Part shown: positions 1-7,309 of the stretch, piece after piece
How positions within the stretch are numbered: the stretch's first letter is position 1
Layout of the letters: each line of letters begins with the position of its first letter
Source of the DNA: Thermoguttaceae bacterium
GTDB taxonomy: Bacteria; Planctomycetota; Planctomycetia; Pirellulales; Thermoguttaceae
Reading direction: 5' to 3'
Assembly: GCA_028695865.1 (NCBI GenBank)
Contig: JAQVID010000008.1
Location: 1-19,262 of the forward strand
Length of the DNA stretch: 19,262 bases
Notes under the pieces: generated by a model
Databases searched by the model: none
The model's input: the letters and a program-made list of their open reading frames with translations, nothing else
What the model was told of the DNA's origin: nothing
Translations under genes and position numbers: made by a program

Positions 1-47
1 CCTCTTTGTGTCAGCGTGATTCCGCGTCTGTCAGGCGTCTGTTACGT

Positions 48-1778
48 TTATTGGGCCATTTGCCCGCTTTCCGCAGGCGAAAGCGCGCGGTCGAACACGT
101 AAAAATCGGCCAGGGCTCCGTCGAAATATCGGGCGTTATGCGTCTTGTTGTCTTGCACATTCGCAAAAGTGAGGCCTTCGCACTCCAAGGGAACGACCTG
201 ACTCCAGGGAAGTATGCCGACCGGTTTCCCGTCTAAATAATGGGTAACCGTTTTCTGTCGGGAATCGACGACGAGCGCCAAATGAAACCACCCTCCTGTC
301 TGACTTTGCCGAATGACGCTTGGCGAATCGAAGCAGACAAATTCGTTTTGAGTCGAACGGGAATCGCGACGCGCAGTGTCCGGGCTTGTGTTGTTAATTT
401 GAAACTGTAACGTTCCATCTTGAACAACCTGCCATAAGAACTGACCGCGTCTTCCAAAGAAGTCCTGACCGGCAGCAAGCACGTTTCCCATGTTATTTAG
501 TTGGTCGATTCGGACCCAGGCGACCATGGTGAGCTCGTTGAAAGTGTGTTTCAGCCCGGCCGTAATACAGTCGTTTCGATTTCGAATTCCAAGTGAATAA
601 TTTCCTTGAAAACGTCCCTCTTCCCGTCGTCCGCCTTCTATCGTTACTTGCGGTAATAAAGTTCGCCCCCAGGAAGAGAGATTCTCAAGGCGATCAAGCG
701 TTCCTTCGGAAAAGTCAAGTCGGGCAAGAAGCCCGGGCCGCTGATCAAGTTGTGAATCGAGCGATTGTTTTTCATCACGCTTTTGGGTGACATATTGTCC
801 CAAACGTGTGTCGAAAGTCGCAAGGTCAAGATAACGTCCCAGACTGGCAGTGATTGAAGAAATTTGTCGGCTCGGAGAAACCTGTACCGCCTTGCCTGCC
901 GTTGTCGAAACGGTACTCGACTCGTTCCCTACCGCGACGTCGACCCGCCCCTTGACCACGTCGAGAACTGCGGAACGCTGGTCAACCTGTACGGCGAACT
1001 CGGTTCCCTGATCGACGAAGCGGGCAAACGGAGTCGCGACTTCAAAACCCGCCGCGGCCTTGGGAACCGAAAAGCTGAGCTTGCCGTTCGGACAAAACGA
1101 ATGCATGGAATCGCTGATTGTCAACTCCGACGGCCCTTCTAAAAAGAGTCTTGCCCCATGCGTGTAATCGAGTCGAATTGTCCCGGAAACCAAAGCGATT
1201 TTACTCGGATCGATATACTGCCCACGACGAAGCGGTTCCGTACCCGGGGCCCATTGAACGTCCACAAGTTCGGAAACACGGGCCAAACCGACCCTTTCCT
1301 CCTGAACACGGTGGTCACCCCGATATCCGTCCCACGCCAGCCACATGATCGCGGAAAAAAACAAAACGACACGGATAATAAATGGAATCGACGATTCTCC
1401 GGGCTGGTTGTCATGCTTGTGAAAATCCGGTTCAGGTCGCAAGAGGCGGGAATGAATCGCGACTCGATTGGTTTCGTTGGGGCTGCTTTCGACGCGATTC
1501 GGCTTGCCCTGGTCCCATTCGAAATCCGCATGATCGGGTTCCACCGAATCGGGACGAATCGATTTGATCGCCGAAAACAGCTTGTCCGATTCGCTTTGCC
1601 GGGCAGGTTCATTCTCAAATCGGCGCTCCAGCAAAAGGTCCATCCAAACGTTGTCCCGAAACAGTTCCACATGGTCGCGACTGGCCTTGAGCCAATCGAG
1701 CAGAAGAGCCGCTTCGTTCGCGTCGATATTTCCCTTGATGATCTTCTCGATCCATTCCCTTGAAAGGTCTTCACTCAT
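48..1778 (-). CDS. FecR-domain transmembrane protein with C-terminal LamG/concanavalin-like domain
   Basis: A 576-residue protein that probably acts as a membrane-bound regulator of the sigma factor encoded just upstream. Seen in the sequence: a cytoplasmic N-terminal stretch with a conserved WL..S..H...F pattern (about residues 29-55), one membrane segment at about 131-149 (IPFIIRVVLFFSAIMWLAW), then a FecR-like beta domain (about 165-300, containing ATPFARFVDQGTEF and VVKGRVDV), then a LamG/concanavalin-like jelly-roll (about 350-565, with LTMVAWVRID, GGWFHLALVVD and FDGALADFYVFDRAL). In planctomycetes such proteins are usually paired with Rhodopirellula-type ECF sigma factors. The start codon lies in an ATGA overlap with the sigma gene, so the two are probably translationally coupled. 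The LamG part suggests sensing of a carbohydrate or surface ligand outside the membrane; the ligand is unknown. No classical signal peptide is present; the internal segment would anchor it with the C-terminus outside. Confidence 0.88.
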   Translation of the reverse strand: MSEDLSREWIEKIIKGNIDANEAALLLDWLKASRDHVELFRDNVWMDLLLERRFENEPARQSESDKLFSAIKSIRPDSVEPDHADFEWDQGKPNRVESSPNETNRVAIHSRLLRPEPDFHKHDNQPGESSIPFIIRVVLFFSAIMWLAWDGYRGDHRVQEERVGLARVSELVDVQWAPGTEPLRRGQYIDPSKIALVSGTIRLDYTHGARLFLEGPSELTISDSMHSFCPNGKLSFSVPKAAAGFEVATPFARFVDQGTEFAVQVDQRSAVLDVVKGRVDVAVGNESSTVSTTAGKAVQVSPSRQISSITASLGRYLDLATFDTRLGQYVTQKRDEKQSLDSQLDQRPGLLARLDFSEGTLDRLENLSSWGRTLLPQVTIEGGRREEGRFQGNYSLGIRNRNDCITAGLKHTFNELTMVAWVRIDQLNNMGNVLAAGQDFFGRRGQFLWQVVQDGTLQFQINNTSPDTARRDSRSTQNEFVCFDSPSVIRQSQTGGWFHLALVVDSRQKTVTHYLDGKPVGILPWSQVVPLECEGLTFANVQDNKTHNARYFDGALADFYVFDRALSPAESGQMAQ

Positions 1779-2344
1779 GTCAGGTCCACCGTCGTTTTGA
1801 GAATCCGCTCAATACATGTTCGTAATGCCTGACGCAATCGGCACATCGTCTTTTGAAGAGCACCCGGCTTCTGACCGGTACGTACAGCGATTTCTTTGTA
1901 GGATAATTTGTCAACATAATACAAGTGTAAAAGCTCGGAGCATTTATCTGTCAATTTTTTTGAGCAAATATCCAGAGCGGTCAATTGTTCGGTCAGGTCC
2001 TGTACGTCAGTCTCGGGCTCCACATAAGGATGCCCGGTCTCCAAATCGAACGCGTAGCGGTAAACATCACGTATACCTTCCGGCAAGGTTTTAAGGTGTT
2101 GCTGCCAGGCTCGCAGCGCGATTTTTTTTGTTATTCCGGCCAGAAGAGGGCGCAAAGGACAATCAAGGTCCCATTGGTCGGCTTTTGCGACAAACGTTGT
2201 GAAGACATCATGGACAATATCGTCGCAACACGATCGATTCGGAGCCAATCGCAGAGCAAACGCTTCTACATAACGATATTCATCCAGAAAAAGACGCATG
2301 GCCTTTTCCCGACCTGTTTCACCGGACAATTGTTGATTCATCAT
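1775..2344 (-). CDS. ECF-type RNA polymerase sigma factor (Rhodopirellula/Verrucomicrobium-like)
   Basis: A 189-residue sigma-70 family factor of the extracytoplasmic function type. Region 2 spans about residues 15-80 and includes the DDIVHDVFTTF core-binding helix (41-51). Region 4 spans about 125-180 and includes LSYKEIAVRTG, the helix-turn-helix that reads the -35 element. There is no region 1 or 3, and the length fits the family. It would direct RNA polymerase to a small regulon, probably held in check by the overlapping FecR/LamG protein (4-nt overlap, ATGA). Two consecutive ATG codons open the gene and no good Shine-Dalgarno precedes either, so the start may be at either Met. Family assignment is firm; the regulon and the signal are not visible. 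Confidence 0.9.
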   Translation of the reverse strand: MMNQQLSGETGREKAMRLFLDEYRYVEAFALRLAPNRSCCDDIVHDVFTTFVAKADQWDLDCPLRPLLAGITKKIALRAWQQHLKTLPEGIRDVYRYAFDLETGHPYVEPETDVQDLTEQLTALDICSKKLTDKCSELLHLYYVDKLSYKEIAVRTGQKPGALQKTMCRLRQALRTCIERILKTTVDLT

Positions 2345-2791
2345 TTATTTCATCTGATTCTTTCCGGTTTTACGGCGCAGTATTTTATTTCCGTAATCAA
2401 TATTCCAACGCGATTGTGTCGCAAAAATAGTCACTCTACCCCTTTGGACGCGGCGGAGACACGTTCCATCCTCATTATACTCCGTCGAAATCGTGAAATA
2501 AGACAAGAAAAATGCTTTTTTTCTCCCGTTTACTAGGTGGTGTGATTTACTTGCTCGTTTGGGTAAGATGAGTAAGTCTGTATAAGGAGATCACGCAACC
2601 GTTATGAGGGAGTGTTGTTACGGACGCGATACAGAATGTAAAAACAGTGTTTTCGATTGCAAGAGCGCGAATTGGTCGAACAGGGAGCGCTTCGCCCGCA
2701 CTCCCCAAATCGCCTTCCAGGTGGAATGGAAAAACCGTGTTATGCGGCCAGTCGCGGGCAAGCTTCCCGCCCCCTTGAATTCCAACCGGTT
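2345..2791. other. Intergenic region without a supported gene
   Basis: This gap separates the 3' end of the alpha-galactosidase gene from the sigma-factor start. It must hold the promoter of the sigma/FecR operon on the minus strand, but no convincing -35/-10 pair is visible. A short GC-rich inverted repeat at 2754-2770 (GCGGG, 7-nt loop, CCCGC) lies 22 bases beyond the galactosidase stop. It lacks a T-run on the minus strand, so it is at most a weak transcript end. Plus-strand reading frames here look accidental. Confidence 0.5.
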
Positions 2792-5032
2792 TTACTGCTT
2801 TTTGAAGTGGAACAATCTCGAATCGAGATCACCGTAAAGCCAAACCACAAGGCCGTAATTTTCGAGCGCTTTGCCGGACATCGGACGGGTCTTGGGGAGT
2901 TTTACATTTTCCATTCCCCAGCCCTTGTATTTGCTCTTTGGATCGCCGAACCGTTCGATTGAATAGACACCGTTCGGATCAAGTCCATGAAGACGGATAT
3001 TCGGAATATTCTGCGCGAACTGCAAGCCGTGTCCGAAAACGAAGAGAAGTGCTTCCGATTTATCCGGCGTGACGAATTCAAAAGCAGCGTATTTACCGGT
3101 CTCCCGATAGGAAGCCAACCGGTAAAGATCACCGAAATCGACGATCGATCGGAACCGTTTGTACAGTTTGATATATTCGGCACACTCAGTCAGTTCTTCT
3201 TCCGACGTCTGATCCAGCGGCAGCCCAATCGACAACCAACTCATCATGCCGGCGTAAGCCATGAACTGGAGTGGGAATTCGCGATGGTTTAAGAGATACG
3301 TATAAACGTGACTGACCTGACATCCGCCGCCGCCCATCTTCGACGGGTGCAGATAGGTAAAGCCTTCGTGCATATTGAGAATGTCAAGCGTGTCCTGATT
3401 GTCGCTGCGGTTGATTCTTGAAAAATACCGATCCATTTCCAGATCGGGGCGTCCGCTCCCTCCTGCGCAGTTTTCGAAATAGACATTCGGAAAATCCGCG
3501 CGAAGACGACGAAATATCTCGTAAAAGTTCTCGGTATACTTTTGTGGAAGTATCCGTCTATCTTTGACTGTCGCTATGCCCGGCTGACGATTCAGATCAA
3601 TCTTGAAATAGGCAATGTCGTTTTCTGTCAGAAATTTCTTGACGACACCGTAAATATAATCGCGAACATCGTCCCGGGAAAGATTCAAAAGGGAATAGCT
3701 TTTCTGGTCGATCAACCAGTCCGGGTGTTTCTGATAAATCTCGCTTTCTTTGTCGGCGCGTTCGATTTCAAGCCAGATTCCGAACTCCATTCCGGAGCGT
3801 TTGACTTCGTCGATGATCTTTTTGAAGCCGCCGGGAAACTTGACCGGATCAATGACCCAATCGCCCATGTTCTTTTGCCATCCGGCATCAATAATAAAGG
3901 CCTCGACTCCGATTTTGGCGGCCATCGGAATGAGTTTCAGGACATTTTCTTCCGTTACGGTTTCACGACGGATACTCGAATAGGTATTGTAAACGACGGG
4001 CATAACACGTTTGCGCATATTTTCCGGGAATATCTCGTTTTGCTGATATCGATGAATCATTCGCGACATTTCGCCGAATCCTCCGCTGGTGTATCCGGCG
4101 AGGAATTTCGGCGACTTAACGCTTTTGCCCGGCTCAATCGGCAGTTCAAAATCGAAGGGATTGAGTCCCCCCAAAACGTTCGTTTCGCCGAACGCGGTAT
4201 GTGCGATCGCAAAGCGCCAGTTTCCGCTCCATAAAAGCGTTCCGAACCAGACTTCCCCCTGATGTTCCGTCGCATGACCTTCGTCGAAAGCGAAAAAGGG
4301 AACATGCTCGTGACCGCTGTAACCGCCACGCGCTTCAAATATTTGTGTACCAGGCGTTACGTCTTCCCGCGTTACGCGGTATTCCTGTGCCCAGGTACCG
4401 TCGAGATGTGTCAGACGCCAGGATCGGCTTCTTGCGATCGACCATTGCGCCGAATAAAAACTTTCCAGCTGTATCTCCTTGTCCGAGAGATTGAAAACTT
4501 CGGTCCAGCGGGCGATCAGATCATATTTCGGATAGAGTTCATAATGCAGTACGATACGGTAGGACCCTTTTCCACCCAAAAGGGAAACGGCAAGATGCGT
4601 ATCGCTTATCAGTTCGTATTTTTCGTAACCGGCATTGAAGTATTCAGCCAGATCAGGTTTTTTGAGTTTCAGCGCCGGCTCGAAATGGGTCATCGTTCCC
4701 TGCCAGTCGTAGATCGGATATTCCCAGCGGGCCTGCAAGGCGTTTGCCGTTCTCCAGAGAGCCTGATAAGCAACTTCGGCGACACTGGGCAGATCGGCGG
4801 TTCGATCAAGTCGGGCACCCCAGTAAAGATTGACCGGAAGACCGATTCCTTCGGTTGTCGGCGAGTCTTTTTTGTAACGGTAAAGCATCATGCCATAGCT
4901 CATGTTGGTCGTCGAAAGCATAAACGTTCCGTTTGCGTCGTTAAATCGGATATACTTCGATCCGGTTTCCGTTGCGAAAACGGAAGTCCCTATGAACACG
5001 AAAAAAAGAACCGGGAGTAATTTGTTTAACAT
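2792..5032 (-). CDS. Secreted GH36-family alpha-galactosidase
   Basis: A 746-residue glycoside hydrolase predicted to release alpha-linked galactose from raffinose-type or galactomannan substrates. Residues 1-21 form a signal peptide (hydrophobic LLPVLFFVFIG, cleavage near VFA-TE), so it acts in the periplasm or outside. A beta-sandwich domain fills about 25-330 and a (beta/alpha)8 barrel about 340-640. Barrel motifs fit GH36: DAGW (382-385), GIWLEIE (418-424), KIDLNR (477-482) whose D479 is the expected nucleophile, CAGGSGRPD (522-530), and RSDNQD (542-547) whose D544 is the expected acid/base. A C-terminal beta domain follows. Length matches the family. Exact specificity (alpha-galactosidase against alpha-N-acetylgalactosaminidase) cannot be settled by eye. 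It is transcribed alone, with no clear Shine-Dalgarno upstream of the ATG. Confidence 0.9.
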   Translation of the reverse strand: MLNKLLPVLFFVFIGTSVFATETGSKYIRFNDANGTFMLSTTNMSYGMMLYRYKKDSPTTEGIGLPVNLYWGARLDRTADLPSVAEVAYQALWRTANALQARWEYPIYDWQGTMTHFEPALKLKKPDLAEYFNAGYEKYELISDTHLAVSLLGGKGSYRIVLHYELYPKYDLIARWTEVFNLSDKEIQLESFYSAQWSIARSRSWRLTHLDGTWAQEYRVTREDVTPGTQIFEARGGYSGHEHVPFFAFDEGHATEHQGEVWFGTLLWSGNWRFAIAHTAFGETNVLGGLNPFDFELPIEPGKSVKSPKFLAGYTSGGFGEMSRMIHRYQQNEIFPENMRKRVMPVVYNTYSSIRRETVTEENVLKLIPMAAKIGVEAFIIDAGWQKNMGDWVIDPVKFPGGFKKIIDEVKRSGMEFGIWLEIERADKESEIYQKHPDWLIDQKSYSLLNLSRDDVRDYIYGVVKKFLTENDIAYFKIDLNRQPGIATVKDRRILPQKYTENFYEIFRRLRADFPNVYFENCAGGSGRPDLEMDRYFSRINRSDNQDTLDILNMHEGFTYLHPSKMGGGGCQVSHVYTYLLNHREFPLQFMAYAGMMSWLSIGLPLDQTSEEELTECAEYIKLYKRFRSIVDFGDLYRLASYRETGKYAAFEFVTPDKSEALLFVFGHGLQFAQNIPNIRLHGLDPNGVYSIERFGDPKSKYKGWGMENVKLPKTRPMSGKALENYGLVVWLYGDLDSRLFHFKKQ

Positions 5033-5074
5033 GGGAATTTCTGGTTGTGAAAGTGTAATCAGTACTTTCCCCGG

Positions 5075-5102
5075 TTTTTAGCCGAGGATAAAAATTTGAC
5101 AA
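5075..5102 (-). promoter_or_regulatory. Possible sigma-70 promoter for the alpha-galactosidase gene
   Basis: On the minus strand TTGTCA (5097-5102) is followed after 16 bases by TAAAAA (5075-5080), leaving a leader of about 35 nt before the ATG. The -35 is good and the -10 poor; this is a weak prediction. Confidence 0.3.
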
Positions 5103-5685
5103 ATTTGATATACGAAAAAAGAGACACTGACGTACCCTAGAAAAAAACGGACTGTTGACGCCACATCAACGGATGCGGCTAAATGGCTTTTTTAAGGCAT
5201 GGCAACTTCAGTCATTTCTTTCTGAAGAGCTCTCCCAAGTCACTTTCGGAACTTGGAAAGAAACTTTCGTTGGTTCGGCCCTGTATATCGACATCGCCTC
5301 GACAGATTGCTAAGAGCAGAACCTGTCACGCTTCACTGAACAGTTTCATTTTACTGGAAACAGACGCACGTGTCAACGCAATTTCGATTCCGCATAACAT
5401 TTTCTCAAATATTTAAATATTCTTCTTTGACCTCTCACGGTGTTCTATCGTTGAGCCCTTATTTGTGGCGTAAAATGGACATGACCCATCACGTTTTTGT
5501 TCTTTTCTGCCTTATATTGTAGACAACTGTCCGCGAAAGTTGGAGCCCGCCAGCAGAAAAAAATATTTGGAAAAAACCTGACGATACTTTCACGCTGGCG
5601 ATACTTTCAAGTGCGATCGCGTTTCCTTGATTATCCAGGGGCGTCTTCGGCGAGGTCTTTCGATAGGAAGCGGTCAGGTTGCAGG
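5103..5685. other. Intergenic region without a supported gene
   Basis: No reading frame here has both a credible ribosome site and a protein-like sequence. A short direct repeat (GCGATACTTTCA-like, near 5582 and 5599) and a weak inverted repeat (CCAAGT...ACTTGG near 5233-5255) are the only structures noted. Confidence 0.45.
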
Positions 5686-5845
5686 GGCATGCAAAAACAT
5701 GGTTGGTCATCGACTCTGTAATTCCTTGACGGATAATATCTGCTGCAATTGGCATGCAAAAACATGATTGGTGGTCGACTCTGTAATTCCATGACGGATA
5801 ATATCTGCTGCAATTGGCATGTAAAAACGTGGTTGGTGGGCGACT
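5686..5845. repeat. 65-bp tandem repeat, about 2.5 copies
   Basis: Copies start at 5686, 5751 and 5816, each opening with GGCATG. The first two are full 65-bp units and differ at about 4 positions. The third covers about 30 bp, with more changes, and then stops matching. The unit is not a multiple of three, so the minus-strand ORFs that read through it change frame between copies and are not credible proteins. The units contain no strong palindrome and the copies abut without spacers, so this is not a CRISPR array. Confidence 0.9.
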
Positions 5846-6108
5846 GAAACAAACTGGAGCCTGTCGGAATAAGACTCGGTTAAACAATATGCCGGGAGTG
5901 ACCTCACTTATTCATACCGGCCAATGGGACACTTTTTGGCAAGATAAATCCGTCACAGGACCCAATGCCGAAAAAATCACCGGGCAACGCCATCGCTAAA
6001 TTACCCAGTTTAGCACTAAGCTTTTGACCGTACACGCCAAAAGGCCAGCGACTTTCCTCCCCCCCTCTTGTGACTTTTGGCTTTTGGCCGCTTCCCTCCC
6101 CTCCCGGC
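5846..6108. other. Intergenic stretch upstream of the tRNA promoter
   Basis: No gene is supported. A pyrimidine-rich stretch (about 6055-6105) with repeated CTTTTGGC words lies just before the tRNA promoter. Confidence 0.4.
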
Positions 6109-6137
6109 TTGACGAAACGGCAAATGGGAATTATAAT
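6109..6137 (+). promoter_or_regulatory. Consensus sigma-70 promoter of the tRNA operon
   Basis: TTGACG (6109-6114), a 17-bp spacer, then TATAAT (6132-6137). The -10 is perfect and the -35 has one mismatch. The predicted transcript start is about 6144, giving a leader of only a few nucleotides before tRNA-Ala, as expected for a stable-RNA promoter. Confidence 0.85.
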
Positions 6138-6151
6138 ACACTAACTCATTT

Positions 6152-6224
6152 GGGGCTATAGCTCAGTTGGGAGAGCATCGCGTTTGCAACGCGGGGGTCG
6201 TCGGTTCAAGTCCGTCTAGCTCCA
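6152..6224 (+). tRNA. tRNA-Ala (anticodon UGC)
   Basis: A 73-nt cloverleaf: acceptor GGGGCTA/TAGCTCC, D-stem GCTC/GAGC, anticodon stem TCGCG/CGCGG with loop TTTGCAA (anticodon TGC), T-loop TTCAAGT, discriminator A. The acceptor contains the G3:U70 wobble pair that identifies alanine tRNAs. The T-stem (GTCGG/CCGTC) has a U-U mismatch at its second pair. The CCA end is not encoded (the next bases are CTT), so the cell must add it. Confidence 0.95.
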
Positions 6225-6227
6225 CTT

Positions 6228-6264
6228 CGTAAGTATCATCATTACCGATACTTACGATAATTTT
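6228..6264 (+). terminator. Hairpin between the two tRNA genes, possible weak terminator
   Basis: A perfect 10-bp stem CGTAAGTATC/GATACTTACG (6228-6237, 6247-6256) with a 9-nt loop, followed by ATAATTTTA. The stem is AT-rich and the U-tract short, so it may be a partial terminator or a processing signal rather than a full stop. It begins three bases after the end of tRNA-Ala. Confidence 0.5.
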
Positions 6265-6333
6265 ACCCCAGTTATATGCGCATGTTTCTATATGTGTATG
6301 TTTCGTTGAATTGAAAGTAATAATACTATTTGG

Positions 6334-6407
6334 GGGTCAGTAGCTCAGTTGGTTAGAGCAAGGGACTCATAATCCCTGGGTCGTGGGTTCAAGTCCTACC
6401 TGACCTA
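6334..6407 (+). tRNA. tRNA with CAU anticodon (elongator Met or lysidine-modified Ile2)
   Basis: A 74-nt cloverleaf: D-stem GCTC/GAGC, anticodon stem AGGGA/TCCCT around loop CTCATAA (anticodon CAT), variable GGGTC, T-stem GTGGG/CCTAC with loop TTCAAGT. The acceptor GGGTCAG pairs with CTGACCT, so the first pair would be G1:U72, followed by discriminator A at 6407; CCA is not encoded. It is not an initiator type by its anticodon stem, which lacks the three G:C pairs next to the loop. Whether it reads AUG (Met) or AUA after lysidine modification (Ile2) cannot be settled by eye. No separate good promoter is visible, so it may depend on the tRNA-Ala promoter. Confidence 0.88.
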
Positions 6408-6417
6408 TTCAAACGAT

Positions 6418-6458
6418 AATCATAAGTACCGTAAAATACGGGACTTGTGATTTTTCTA
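6418..6458 (+). terminator. Strong intrinsic terminator of the tRNA operon
   Basis: A long stem: 6418-6433 pairs with 6437-6452 with one A-G mismatch and one U-G pair, closing an AAA loop, and it runs straight into TTTTTCTATTTC. It starts 11 nt after the CAU tRNA. Confidence 0.85.
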
Positions 6459-6640
6459 TTTCTTGTTATTTAATGCAAAATATTCAAAATTCCGCCCGAG
6501 GTGCCCAAAAAGGTGCCGACCTGCCGATAATTCTTGAGCTTTTTCTTGAAGAAAACATTCCAAGAATTAACCGAAATCAAGGAGCTTTCCGAAAAAAAAC
6601 AGACCAAAAACAGAACCGAACCCAGGGATTATTCCTCCAT
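6459..6640. other. Non-coding stretch between tRNA terminator and repeat copy 1
   Basis: No gene is supported. A nested inverted repeat lies at 6529-6568: outer arms AATTCTTG/CAAGAATT, inner TTTTCTT-G-AAGAAAA. It is AT-rich and may be chance. Confidence 0.4.
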
Positions 6641-6969
6641 GTTTTTTTATTGAAAAAAACCCCTGGGACCGCAGGCTTCCAGCCTGCACCTCCCTCTTCA
6701 AGGCTTCCAGCCTTGAGGAACAAACCGTATTCTGTCAAAATAAATTTTTCCTGCCCGCCAAAACGATATCTGATCCCGCCCGGTCTTTCGTCCGTTTTCT
6801 CCCCCTTGCCCCTTGTCGCCGCCAGACTTGCCCCGTGTCGCCCGATCCGCTCCCTCGACGGGAAAATACCCAACCTCTAAAAACTTTTCGCCAGTCCCCC
6901 GCTGTTTGAAACAAGAGTCTGAAACCTGCCTGTTTGGAGAAAAACAGCTCTCTTTTAACGAAAAAAGGG
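6641..6969. repeat. Dispersed direct repeat, copy 1
   Basis: About 329 bp matching 8909-9209 in the same orientation. The right part, 6815-6969, aligns to 9055-9209 without gaps, with about 7 differences in 155 bases. The left part is more diverged and carries 28 bp absent from copy 2. The left edge is fuzzy because weak similarity continues a few bases outward. ORFs on both strands run through it, but their frames are not conserved between copies, so it is treated as non-coding. It contains a small hairpin, CTGTTT-GGAGAA-AAACAG, near 6930-6947. Confidence 0.9.
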
Positions 6970-6998
6970 TAAAATCGAATGATTTTCCAGCCTGATCT

Positions 6999-7027
6999 TT
7001 GCAACATAACGAGAATTTCTGTATAAT
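6999..7027 (+). promoter_or_regulatory. Probable sigma-70 promoter for the ADP-ribosylglycohydrolase unit
   Basis: TTGCAA (6999-7004), a 17-bp spacer and TATAAT (7022-7027). It lies 30 bp beyond the right edge of repeat copy 1. Transcription would start near 7034, ahead of the small ORF and the 503-aa gene. Confidence 0.65.
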
Positions 7028-7048
7028 GTGTCTTTTCATAGAGATAGA

Positions 7049-7273
7049 ATGCTTGCCAAGGACAAGTTCTTACTATATAATTCATTAAATAAACGTCATA
7101 TGGCGTGGTTATCGTCGCAACTTGAATCTTGCATAACAGGAATGACTTTGATGGCGATGGATGTATTTCATTTTTCAGAGGGAGATGTCGTTGTTATCGA
7201 GGTTTTTCCGACGAAATACCCGCCCATTCGTTTTATCGTGTTATGTGCCGTTGCAGTCTTCAAGACCACATGA
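7049..7273 (+). CDS. Small ORF of unknown function, doubtful
   Basis: A 74-residue frame from an ATG at 7049; a GTG at 7028 would add 7 residues but overlaps the promoter's -10 region. It ends 36 bp before the ADP-ribosylglycohydrolase gene and would be its operon partner. The product has no signal peptide; its C-terminal half is hydrophobic (GDVVVIEVF, then IRFIVLCAVAVF). No family is recognised and no good Shine-Dalgarno is seen. It could be a real small partner protein, a leader peptide, a remnant of a longer gene, or an accident. Confidence 0.3.
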   Translation: MLAKDKFLLYNSLNKRHMAWLSSQLESCITGMTLMAMDVFHFSEGDVVVIEVFPTKYPPIRFIVLCAVAVFKTT

Positions 7274-7309
7274 ATTGAAACCTGTAGTGTTTGCCAAAAA
7301 GGTTATGAA

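Noticed and set aside
2604..2837. Small plus-strand ORF after AAGGAG
   Set aside because: The ribosome site is about 14 nt from the ATG, and the frame runs into the antisense of the galactosidase end; the protein looks random.
3542..5020. Long plus-strand ORFs opposite the galactosidase gene
   Set aside because: They are antisense shadows of a gene with clear GH36 catalytic motifs.
5686..5845. CRISPR array
   Set aside because: Units are contiguous, without unique spacers, and no cas genes are present.
5489..5907. Minus-strand ORFs of 66-132 residues across the 65-bp repeats
   Set aside because: They are repeat-driven open frames; the 65-bp period shifts frame each copy, and there is no ribosome site or recognisable protein.
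6334..6407. CAU tRNA as the integrase attachment site
   Set aside because: I found no second copy of the tRNA 3' end near the integrase or elsewhere in the window, and a terminator and repeat lie between them.
6473..7085. Overlapping ORFs on both strands around repeat copy 1
   Set aside because: The same DNA in copy 2 does not keep any of these frames, so they are not conserved proteins.
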